From Antarctobacter sediminis (GTDB lineage: Bacteria; Pseudomonadota; Alphaproteobacteria; Rhodobacterales; Rhodobacteraceae): a DNA stretch of 64,000 nt. Positions 46,227 through 53,903 of this stretch are shown piece after piece. The stretch lies in the NCBI RefSeq assembly GCF_019218285.1, contig NZ_JAHUZG010000003.1, forward strand, positions 372,001 through 436,000. Direction: 5' to 3'. The notes under the pieces are model-generated. The model was given only the letters and a program-made list of their open reading frames with translations, searched no databases and was not told where the DNA came from. Within the stretch, counting starts at the first letter, position 1; each line of letters starts with the position of its first letter. Position numbers and translations under genes: made by a program.

Positions 46227-47503
46227 TGGAACTCTGGGTACTTTTCGGAACGCTGGTCATCACCCTGATCATCGGCCTGCCGCTACCGTTTTCGATGGGC
46301 ATCGCCTCTGTTGCGGCGCTCATGGTTATGGACCTTGGCATTCCGCTTGTCGTCGTCCCGCAGCGCATGATCGCGGGGATCGACAACTTTGCCTTCATGG
46401 CCATCCCGTTTTTCCTGCTGGTGGGTGAACTGATGAACACCGCAGGCATCACACAGCGGATCATCAACCTGTCAAACGCCCTTGTCGGCCATATTGCCGG
46501 CGGTTTGGCTCAGGTGAACGTCGTTTCCTCGATGTTCTTCGGGGGCATGTCCGGATCGTCGACGGCGGATACCGCCTCGATCGGGTCGATCCTCATCCCC
46601 GCGATGAAGAAAGAGGGCTACGACGCTGATTTCTCGGTCGCTTTGACCGCGACATCTGCCTGCTGCGGCCCGCTGATCCCGCCATCGATCGGCATGATCC
46701 TTTACGGGGTAATCGCCAATGTCTCGGTCACCAAACTGTTCCTTGCGGGCTATGTGCCGGGTCTGATGCTGGGCTTTGGGTTGTTGCTGACCAGCTACCT
46801 GATCTCGAAAAAGCGCGGGTATCCGACGCATCCCCGCGCCAGTGTTTCGCAGATCTGGACAGCTTTCACCGGCAGCGTCTGGGCGGCCGCCCTGCCCTTC
46901 CTGATCATCATCGGGCTGCTCAGCGGAATATTCACGGTGACCGAAGCAGCCTGCGTGGCCGTTGTCTATACCCTGTTCGTCGGGTTGGTCGTCTACCGTG
47001 AATTGCGGGTCCGAGACCTGCCGGGCATCTTCATGGTCGCCACTGTCAAATGCGGGACGATGATGTCCGTGGCCGCCGCGGCGCTGATCTTTGCCTGGGT
47101 TCTGACGGTGCTGGAAGTGCCGCAGGCGCTGGCCACCGCAATCCTGGGCGTATCCGAAAATAAATACGTCATCCTGTTGCTTTTGAACGTGTTTTTCCTG
47201 TTCATCGGCACCTTTATGGAACCGAAAGCCTCGATGCTGATCCTGCTGCCCGTGCTGTTGCCCGTGGTCCCGGAATTCGGCATCGACCTGATCCACTTCG
47301 GTATCATCTTTATCTTCAACGCTCTGATCGGGCTGATCACGCCGCCGGTGGGCATTGTGCTTAACCTTGCGGCCAAGATTGGCGGCGTGTCCATCGACAA
47401 GGCTGCCATCGCCTCGCTGCCGTTCCTCGGCACGATGCTGCTGATCCTGATGATTATCACCTATGTCCCGGCGATCATCCTGTGGTTGCCCGGCCTGCTC
47501 TGA
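46226..47503 (+). CDS. dctM: TRAP transporter large permease, DctM family
   Basis: A 425-residue polytopic protein. DctM signatures are Phe-Gly-Gly-Met-Ser-Gly-Ser-Ser-Thr-Ala-Asp-Thr-Ala (about 111-123), Gly-Pro-Leu-Ile-Pro-Pro-Ser-Ile-Gly (about 151-159) and the repeat site Leu-Ile-Thr-Pro-Pro-Val-Gly-Ile-Val-Leu near 373-382. It is more like the SiaT/YiaN-type DctMs than the DctM at 38224, so the two transporters are not recent duplicates. Confidence 0.92.
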   Translation: MELWVLFGTLVITLIIGLPLPFSMGIASVAALMVMDLGIPLVVVPQRMIAGIDNFAFMAIPFFLLVGELMNTAGITQRIINLSNALVGHIAGGLAQVNVVSSMFFGGMSGSSTADTASIGSILIPAMKKEGYDADFSVALTATSACCGPLIPPSIGMILYGVIANVSVTKLFLAGYVPGLMLGFGLLLTSYLISKKRGYPTHPRASVSQIWTAFTGSVWAAALPFLIIIGLLSGIFTVTEAACVAVVYTLFVGLVVYRELRVRDLPGIFMVATVKCGTMMSVAAAALIFAWVLTVLEVPQALATAILGVSENKYVILLLLNVFFLFIGTFMEPKASMLILLPVLLPVVPEFGIDLIHFGIIFIFNALIGLITPPVGIVLNLAAKIGGVSIDKAAIASLPFLGTMLLILMIITYVPAIILWLPGLL

Positions 47504-47521
47504 ACCAAAGGGAGGAAATAA

Positions 47522-48484
47522 ATGAAAACCGTGATGAAACTTGCGCTCGGCGCCGCATTCGCCGCGCTGACGGCCCTGCCCGCCTTGGCCGAGACACGTC
47601 TGAAACTGGCCCATGTCGCCAATACCGACGATCCCGTTCACGCGGCGGCCCTGACCTTTGCCCGTGTGGCCGGGGATCTCAGCGATGGCGAGCTGAACGT
47701 GCGCGTCTTTCCCAACAGCCAGCTGGGCAAGGCCAAAGAGGCGCTGGACGGTGTGCAGCTTGGAACGGTCGACATCACGATGGACGCGCTGGGGGCGCTG
47801 TCGGCCTATCACCCGGCGGCCGGACTGGACAGCATGCCCTACCTGTTCAAAGACGCCGATCATTACATGGAGGTCTGGAGCGGCCCCGTCGGAACCGAGA
47901 TCAAGGAACTCTTTGCGTCCGAGGCCAACTTTCGGGTCATGGGGCATCTATTTCGTGGCTCGCGTGAGCTGACCTCGAACAAGCGCGTGGACAGCATCGA
48001 CGATCTTGCCGGTCTGAAGATCCGCGTGACCCCGATCACCGAACGTCTGGAAACATGGAAGGCCTTCGGCGCCAGCCCGACTCCGATGGCGTGGTCCGAG
48101 GTGTTCACCGCGCTCCAGCAAGGTGTGATCGAGGCGCAGGAAAACCCGGTGGCGGTGGCGCTGACGCAAAAGCTCTACGAAGTGCAGAAATACATGGTCC
48201 TGACCTCGCACATGGCCAACGGTTTTACCTTCATCATGAACGACAAGAAGTTTCAGGCCATGCCCAAGGAGCACCAGATCGCTATTCGCGGTGCGGCCCT
48301 TGCCGCCGCGGCGGAGTTCCGCGCCAAGGTCAAGGCTGAGCGCGAGATCATGCTGGAAGAACTCAAGCGGCTTGGCATGGAAGTGATCGAAATCGATCAG
48401 GCGCCGTTCGAAGCCAAGGCCAAGGATGTGGTCGCCCTCTTCCCGGATCTGCAACCCTGGTACGAAAAGATGCAGGCGCAATAA
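47522..48484 (+). CDS. dctP: TRAP transporter periplasmic binding protein, DctP family
   Basis: A 320-residue protein with a signal peptide (about 1-23, ending Ala-Leu-Pro-Ala-Leu-Ala) and the DctP fold. The substrate-binding arginine lies in Leu-Lys-Ile-Arg-Val-Thr (about 161-166), and Glu-Asn-Pro in Ala-Gln-Glu-Asn-Pro near 203-207 is typical of the family. It completes the QMP set; this order (binding protein last) differs from the PQM order at 36.7 kb. A carboxylate ligand is expected. Confidence 0.9.
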   Translation: MKTVMKLALGAAFAALTALPALAETRLKLAHVANTDDPVHAAALTFARVAGDLSDGELNVRVFPNSQLGKAKEALDGVQLGTVDITMDALGALSAYHPAAGLDSMPYLFKDADHYMEVWSGPVGTEIKELFASEANFRVMGHLFRGSRELTSNKRVDSIDDLAGLKIRVTPITERLETWKAFGASPTPMAWSEVFTALQQGVIEAQENPVAVALTQKLYEVQKYMVLTSHMANGFTFIMNDKKFQAMPKEHQIAIRGAALAAAAEFRAKVKAEREIMLEELKRLGMEVIEIDQAPFEAKAKDVVALFPDLQPWYEKMQAQ

Positions 48485-48600
48485 GCCTGCGCTTCCGGAG
48501 GTATCGCCGCACGGCCGCAGGTGGTGCCTCCACCCTGACGCATAGGGCACGCCCCCCCTGTCCGCTGACGTGGACCGGGTCCTGCCCTGACCCAGACGAT

Positions 48601-48625
48601 GCCGGGCAAACCTGCCCCGCCCGGC
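48601..48625 (+). terminator. Hairpin between dctP and the CoA-transferase gene
   Basis: GCCGGGC at 48601-48607 pairs with GCCCGGC at 48619-48625 across an 11-base loop, in the 208-bp gap between dctP and the CoA-transferase gene. It may reduce read-through and so give more transporter than enzyme. There is no T-run. Confidence 0.35.
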
Positions 48626-48692
48626 GCATCCACTCATCACATTCCCCCGCGTGGGGAGCAGTCAATCGGGCTGCAAGGAAGGATTTTCAGCG

Positions 48693-49892
48693 ATGGCCGA
48701 ATATCAGCCAAACGAAACGGGACCGCTTGACGGGGTCCGGGTTGTCGACCTGACGCGGCTTGCCGCCGGAAACATGCTGACCCATATGCTGGCCGATTTC
48801 GGCGCCGAGGTCATCAAGATCGAGCGCCCCGGAAAGGGCGATGACCTGCGCCACTTTGGTAATGCGCAGGTCTGGTGGAAGGAATACGCGCGCTCGAAGA
48901 AAAGCGTGACGCTGAACCTCAAGAGCGACGAGGGCAAGGAACTGCTGCTCAAGCTGATCGACACGGCGGATGTGCTGGTCGAGAACTTCGTGCCCGGGAC
49001 GCTGGAACGGTGGGGGCTGGGGCCGGATGACCTGCTGGCGCGGCGCCCTGAATTGATCATGGTGCGGCTGTCCGGTTGGGGGCAAACAGGCCCCTATGCG
49101 CAGAAACCCGGTTTTGGCAGCCTGATCGAAGGCCTGTCCGGATTTGCCGCGATGACCGGCTTTCCGGATCGTCCGCCCCTGCTGCCGCCTCTGGCGCTGG
49201 CGGATATGATCGCGGGCATAACCGGTTTCGGGGCCGTGTCGACGGCCCTGTATGCCCGGCTTGACGGCAAGTCCAAGGGACAGGTCATCGACCTGTCGCT
49301 GTTCGAGCCGCTGTTCAGCGTGCTGGGCCCGTGGCTGGCGAACTATGTTGCCACCGGCACCGTGCCTCAACGCGAAGGCAACCGCAGCGAAGTGGCCGCG
49401 CCCCGAAATGTCTACACCACGTCGGACGGTCGGTTCCTCGCGCTGTCGGCTTCGATGCAATCCATGTGGGAAAAACTGGCGATCTCTATCGGCCACGGGG
49501 CTTTGATCGAAGATCCGCGCTATCTCACCAATAGCGACCGCGTGCGCCACGCGGATGAACTGGACGAGGTGATCGGCGGCTTCATCGCCGCGCGGACGCT
49601 GGACGAGAATATCGCTTTTTTCACCGAGGAAGGCATTACCGTCGGCCCGATCGGCGACCCGGAACAACTGCTGAACCACGAATATATCAGGGGCCGTGGC
49701 GTGGTCGAGGATTACCCCGATGCCGATCTTGGACAGGTGCCGCTGCATGCGCCCTTTCCGCGGCTTAGCGCGACTCCGGGGTCTGTGCGTGCTCCGGCGC
49801 CTGAGGTCGGTCAGCACAATGCCGAGTTCATGCAAGAGTTGGGTCTTGTGGATCGCGGTGCCGAATGGCTCAAGAACGCAGGGGTGGCGTGA
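48693..49892 (+). CDS. Class III (CaiB/BaiF-type) CoA-transferase
   Basis: A 399-residue family III CoA-transferase. Family features are Val-Val-Asp-Leu-Thr-Arg near the start, Ala-Asp-Phe-Gly-Ala-Glu-Val-Ile-Lys-Ile-Glu, and Asp at about 175 in Leu-Ala-Asp-Met-Ile-Ala-Gly, which carries the acyl-CoA intermediate in relatives. It activates a carboxylic acid by exchange with a CoA ester. AAGGAAGGA precedes the ATG at 48693. It is coupled to the CitE-like lyase gene (TGATG), so the acid is activated and then probably cleaved. Candidates by family are malate, citramalate, itaconate or mesaconate. Confidence 0.9.
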   Translation: MAEYQPNETGPLDGVRVVDLTRLAAGNMLTHMLADFGAEVIKIERPGKGDDLRHFGNAQVWWKEYARSKKSVTLNLKSDEGKELLLKLIDTADVLVENFVPGTLERWGLGPDDLLARRPELIMVRLSGWGQTGPYAQKPGFGSLIEGLSGFAAMTGFPDRPPLLPPLALADMIAGITGFGAVSTALYARLDGKSKGQVIDLSLFEPLFSVLGPWLANYVATGTVPQREGNRSEVAAPRNVYTTSDGRFLALSASMQSMWEKLAISIGHGALIEDPRYLTNSDRVRHADELDEVIGGFIAARTLDENIAFFTEEGITVGPIGDPEQLLNHEYIRGRGVVEDYPDADLGQVPLHAPFPRLSATPGSVRAPAPEVGQHNAEFMQELGLVDRGAEWLKNAGVA

Positions 49893-50749
49893 TGTGGCGG
49901 TCTGGTCTTTTCGTTCCTGCAACGGAACCCCGGTTCCTTGAAAAGGCGGCCAAGCGCGGTGCGCAGGCCATCGTCCTCGACCTCGAAGCCAGTGTCGTCC
50001 CCGACCGCAAGGCCGAAGCCCGTGCGGCGATCGCTCCTGCGGTCGAATTCCTGCAAGGTTCGGGGCTGGACATCCTTGTTCGGATCAACATGGGCTGGCG
50101 CACACCCTTTCTTGATATCGAGGCGGTCGCAATCGAAGGCGTCACAGCCCTGTTGGTGCCAGACGTCCGCGATGACACGATCCTGCGGGCGATTGACGGG
50201 TATCTTTCGGAACTGGAGGCAGAGCGCGGTCGGACCGCCCCGCCGATCTTCGTGGTCCCGCTGATCGAAAGCGCCGAGGGTGTCGAGAACGCCAACCTGA
50301 TTTGTGCCGCGCCGCGGGTTCGGGCTATCGCTTTGGGGGTCGAGGATTTTGTCGCCGACATGGGCGCGCTTCTGGATCGTGACCTGCTGGATCACACCGC
50401 CCGGCGGCTGGTGTCGGCGGCGCGGGCCCATGACATGGCGTCACTTGTGGTGCCAGAGTCCCTCGCCAACCTCAGCGACATGGATCGGTTCGAGGCTGCC
50501 GTCCTGCGTGCAAGGGCCTATGGATCCGAGGGCGGCTTTGCCGTGCACCCGCGCCAGGTCGAGGTTCTGAACCGCGGTTTCGCCCCCTCCCAAGAGGAGA
50601 TTTCAATGGCCCGGCGGATCGTCGAGGCTGCCGCGCAGGCCGAGTCTGAGGGCGTTGGAGCCTTCCAGCTTGACGGGCGCATGATTGACCTGCCCATCGT
50701 GGTGCGGGCAGAACGTCTGCTAAACCGCGCCGAGGGGCCTACCGCATGA
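49892..50749 (+). CDS. CitE-like acyl-CoA lyase (HpcH/HpaI aldolase family)
   Basis: A 285-residue lyase of the citrate-lyase beta/malyl-CoA lyase group: Leu-Phe-Val-Pro-Ala near the N-terminus, Val-Leu-Asp-Leu-Glu-Ala-Ser-Val at about 28-35 (acidic and Mg region), and Val-Pro-Leu-Ile-Glu-Ser-Ala-Glu-Gly (about 127-135) with a metal-binding Glu. Such enzymes split malyl-, methylmalyl- or citramalyl-CoA into acetyl- or propionyl-CoA and glyoxylate or pyruvate. It is co-translated with the CoA-transferase and overlaps the GntR gene by ATGA. No hydratase of the itaconate pathway is visible nearby. Confidence 0.87.
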   Translation: MWRSGLFVPATEPRFLEKAAKRGAQAIVLDLEASVVPDRKAEARAAIAPAVEFLQGSGLDILVRINMGWRTPFLDIEAVAIEGVTALLVPDVRDDTILRAIDGYLSELEAERGRTAPPIFVVPLIESAEGVENANLICAAPRVRAIALGVEDFVADMGALLDRDLLDHTARRLVSAARAHDMASLVVPESLANLSDMDRFEAAVLRARAYGSEGGFAVHPRQVEVLNRGFAPSQEEISMARRIVEAAAQAESEGVGAFQLDGRMIDLPIVVRAERLLNRAEGPTA

Positions 50750-51465
50750 CAACCACCGCAGCCGGAAAACAGGGGCCGCCCGGTGCCAATGGCGCCGGAA
50801 AAGAGCCGTCGCGCAAGGATCAGGCCTATGCCGCGATCAAGGAAAAGATCCTGACCAATGTCTTTGCCGCCGGTGAGTTCATCGACGACGTGCAAGAGGC
50901 CCAGCAACTGGGGATGAGCAAGACCCCGGTACGCGAGGCGCTGCTATTGCTTGAGGCCGAAGGACTGGTCGAGGTCCTGCCCCGGCGGGGTATCCGGGTG
51001 TCGCCGATTTCTTTGGAGGACATGCGCGAGATCTATCAGGTCCTCAGCGCGCTAGAAATCGCGGCGGTCGAACTGATCGCTGAACGCAAGCCCGGCAAGG
51101 ACATGCTGGAACCCCTGTCGCGGGCCTGTGCCGATATGAGGCGGGCGCTGGCCGGCGCGGATTCGCTGGCGTGGAACGATGCGGACGAGGCCTTTCACCG
51201 CGGTCTTTTGCGGCTGTCGGGGAACCGGCACCTTGCGGAAACCGGCATACGCTATCGCGAACGTGTCCAGCGAGGCCATCTGATCGCCATGCGGCTGACC
51301 AGCGATGAAAACCTCGAGCTTTCGATTGCGCGGCATGAGGAAACCGTGGCGCTGCTCTTGTCGGACGATCCGCGCAAGGCGGTCGAGGCGCACCAGCAAC
51401 AACGTATCACGGCGGGCCTGCGCGCGATCAACACGATCCGCGATTCCGGCCTGAAGGTTCTTTAG
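50746..51465 (+). CDS. GntR-family regulator with FCD effector domain
   Basis: A 239-residue FadR-type GntR: winged HTH at about 22-88 (Gly-Met-Ser-Lys-Thr-Pro-Val-Arg-Glu-Ala-Leu-Leu-Leu-Leu), FCD domain at about 95-225 with His in Glu-Ala-Phe-His-Arg and two later histidines (His and Glu of Ala-Arg-His-Glu, then Ala-His-Gln) that usually bind a metal and a carboxylate. It lies inside the operon, overlapping the lyase gene, an arrangement suited to autoregulation through the palindrome at 45705-45720. Confidence 0.9.
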   Translation: MTTTAAGKQGPPGANGAGKEPSRKDQAYAAIKEKILTNVFAAGEFIDDVQEAQQLGMSKTPVREALLLLEAEGLVEVLPRRGIRVSPISLEDMREIYQVLSALEIAAVELIAERKPGKDMLEPLSRACADMRRALAGADSLAWNDADEAFHRGLLRLSGNRHLAETGIRYRERVQRGHLIAMRLTSDENLELSIARHEETVALLLSDDPRKAVEAHQQQRITAGLRAINTIRDSGLKVL

Positions 51466-51476
51466 GAAGCGATCCG

Positions 51477-53771
51477 ATGAAATACACCGCCGCGCATTGG
51501 GGCTGTTACGAAATCCATTCCGACGGGGCCGAACAGGTTCTGAAACCGGTTGCCGGTGATCCCAGCCCGTCGGTCATCGGTGGCGGCTGGATGTCCGGTG
51601 CCTTTGACGAAAACATTCGGGTGGCGCGCCCCAGCGTGCGCAAGGGCTGGTTGGAAGACCGCAATCGCAACCGTTGTTCCGATGACAGTTTTGTCGAGGT
51701 CAGCTGGGACGAGGCGCTGGATCTGGTGGCCACAGAGCTGATCCGCGTGCGCGAGGCGCATGGGAACCCCGCAATCTTTGCAGGCTCTTACGGTTGGGCC
51801 AGCGCCGGGCGGTTCCATCATGCGCAATCGCAACTGCGCCGATTCATGAACCTTGCGGGCGGCTATACCGGCGCGCGCACCACCTATTCACACGCGGCCG
51901 CCGAAGTCCTGTTTCCTTACATCACCGGGTTTTCCAATTTCCAGCTGCAAGAGAACATGACCAGTTGGGGCCATATCGCCGAGAATTGCGAGCTCTTGCT
52001 GTGCTTTGGCGGCATCTCTGGCCGAACGGCGCAGATTGCTTCGGCCGGGACCAGCTTTCACGAGGTCGAAAGCGCCCTTGCGACCGCGATCGCGAAGGGA
52101 ATGAAGGTGATCGGCGTCTCGCCATCCCGCAGCGATTTCGAGGATATGCCGGGGGCCGAATGGATCGCCATCCGCCCCGGAACGGATACGGCGCTGATCC
52201 TTGCGCTGGCCTTTGAGATCCACGCGGCAGGCCGCCACGATCAGGCATTTCTTGACCGCTATACCGATGGGTGGGAGCCGTTTTGCGCCTATCTGACCGG
52301 GACCGCCGATGGACAGCCCAAATCCGCGGATTGGGCTGCGCGGATCACCGGCGTTCCGGCACGGACGATCCGGGACATCGCGGCGCGACTGCCGAACAGC
52401 CGCAGCATGGTGTCGCTTGCTTGGGGACTGCAACGGGCCGACCACGGCGAACAGCCGATCTGGGCCGGCCTGACCCTTGCAGCCATGTTGGGCCAGATTG
52501 GCCAACCGGGCACGGGGTTCGGGTTTGGCTATGGGTCGGTAACGCCGGTTGGCCGGGCCACGCGGTTCCTGTCATGGCCTTCAGTCCCACAGGGCCGCAA
52601 TCCGGTGAGCGAGGTCATTCCCGTCTCGCGGATCGCAGATGCGCTGTTGCATCCGGGCGAAACCTATACCTTTGACAGCAAGAACTGCACCTACCCGGAT
52701 TTGCGGCTGGTCTACTGGGCGGGGGGCAATCCTTTCCACCATCATCAGGACCTGTTCCGGCTCGAGCAGGCGTGGCAACGCCCCGAGACCGTCATCGTGC
52801 ACGAACACAGCTGGACGGCGACGGCGCGGCGGGCGGATATCGTCCTGCCTGCTACCACACCTCTGGAACGGACAGACATCATGATGAACAAGCGTGACCC
52901 CGCGCTGGTTTACATGTCGCCGGTCCGCGCCCCCTTTGCCGAGGCGCGCGACGACCACGAGATCTTTGCGGGCCTCGCCGCGCGTATGGGGTTTGCCAAA
53001 GCTTTCACCGAAGGGCGAAGCCAGAAGGATTGGCTGCGCTGGCTTTGGTCCGAGGCCGGGAAAGTGGCGCAGCGCGAAGGCTTTGATCTGCCGGATTTCG
53101 AGGCGTTTGAGGCCGATGGGTTTTTCACCGTGCCGGATGAGCCTGCCGAGAGGGTGCTGTTTCAGGAATTCGTCACCGATCCCGATGGCAGCCCCCTGGG
53201 CACCGAAAGCGGACGTTTGCAGATCAGCAGCCCATGTATCGCCGGGCTGGCGTTGCCCGATTGTCCGGGTCATCCGACGTGGATGCCACCCATCGAAGGA
53301 ACGGCCGATGTTGAACAGGGCATGCTGTACCTTGTTTCGCCACAGCCAAGAACGCGCTTGCACGGGCAGCTTGATTCCGGTGCAGCCTCGAAGGGGGCCA
53401 AGATCGCGGGCCGCGAAGCTTGCCGCCTGCATCCCGACACCGCAGGAGATCGCGGCATTTCCGAAGGGGACGTCGTGATCCTTGAAAGCGCGCGCGGCGC
53501 GTGCCTTGCAGGGGCTTTGCTGGATCCCGATATCCGCCGCGACTGTGTCAGCCTGCCCACCGGCGCATGGTTCGATCCGCAAGTGATCGATGGGCGTCGG
53601 ATCGAGGTTCACGGCAACCCCAATGCTTTGACCATCGACAAAGGGGCTTCGGGCCTGTCGCAGGGCAATATTGCCCACACAGCTACAGTGCATGTCAGTC
53701 GCTGGACCGGGCAGTTGCCCGATCTTGCGGTTCACCTGCCCCCGAGGATCGAACCCGGTCCCACTCGCTAA
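51477..53771 (+). CDS. Molybdopterin oxidoreductase of the DMSO reductase family (BisC-like, cytoplasmic)
   Basis: A 764-residue bis-molybdopterin enzyme without N-terminal Fe-S cysteines or a Tat signal, as in BisC. Tyr105, Trp107 and Ser138 occur with the same spacing as Tyr114, Trp116 and the molybdenum ligand Ser147 of DMSO reductase, so the active site is of the S-oxide/N-oxide reductase class. A C-terminal molydop_binding domain is present (Asn-Pro-Asn-Ala-Leu-Thr near the end). It follows the GntR gene by 11 bases and precedes the IOR gene. A sulfoxide, N-oxide or hydroxylation substrate linked to the imported acid is possible; no known pathway I can name has this set. Confidence 0.88.
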   Translation: MKYTAAHWGCYEIHSDGAEQVLKPVAGDPSPSVIGGGWMSGAFDENIRVARPSVRKGWLEDRNRNRCSDDSFVEVSWDEALDLVATELIRVREAHGNPAIFAGSYGWASAGRFHHAQSQLRRFMNLAGGYTGARTTYSHAAAEVLFPYITGFSNFQLQENMTSWGHIAENCELLLCFGGISGRTAQIASAGTSFHEVESALATAIAKGMKVIGVSPSRSDFEDMPGAEWIAIRPGTDTALILALAFEIHAAGRHDQAFLDRYTDGWEPFCAYLTGTADGQPKSADWAARITGVPARTIRDIAARLPNSRSMVSLAWGLQRADHGEQPIWAGLTLAAMLGQIGQPGTGFGFGYGSVTPVGRATRFLSWPSVPQGRNPVSEVIPVSRIADALLHPGETYTFDSKNCTYPDLRLVYWAGGNPFHHHQDLFRLEQAWQRPETVIVHEHSWTATARRADIVLPATTPLERTDIMMNKRDPALVYMSPVRAPFAEARDDHEIFAGLAARMGFAKAFTEGRSQKDWLRWLWSEAGKVAQREGFDLPDFEAFEADGFFTVPDEPAERVLFQEFVTDPDGSPLGTESGRLQISSPCIAGLALPDCPGHPTWMPPIEGTADVEQGMLYLVSPQPRTRLHGQLDSGAASKGAKIAGREACRLHPDTAGDRGISEGDVVILESARGACLAGALLDPDIRRDCVSLPTGAWFDPQVIDGRRIEVHGNPNALTIDKGASGLSQGNIAHTATVHVSRWTGQLPDLAVHLPPRIEPGPTR

Positions 53772-53798
53772 ACCCACACGACAAGGGGAGAAATCACC

Positions 53799-53903
53799 AT
53801 GAGCCTTGATGCATTGGTCGCTGGCACCGGCGCCCAACGGGGAACCTGTGCCTTGTTGCAGCAGCTTGCCGAAATCCGCGCAGAGGGAGGCGTTGATGCC
53901 TGA
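53799..53903 (+). CDS. 34-residue small ORF overlapping the IOR start
   Basis: The ATG at 53799 has AGGGGAG nine bases upstream and opens a frame of 34 codons that ends TGA at 53901-53903, overlapping the IOR start at 53896. The product (Met-Ser-Leu-Asp-Ala-Leu-Val-Ala-Gly-Thr-Gly, then an Arg-Gly-Thr-Cys-Ala-Leu-Leu-Gln-Gln motif) has no known domain. It may be a true small protein or a leader peptide that couples translation into the IOR gene. The ribosome site makes it more credible than a random frame, but it is unproven. Confidence 0.45.
   Translation: MSLDALVAGTGAQRGTCALLQQLAEIRAEGGVDA

Noticed and set aside
46472-47947. Minus-strand frame of 491 codons opposite dctM/dctP
   Set aside because: Low-complexity charged shadow product; the plus-strand genes are certain.
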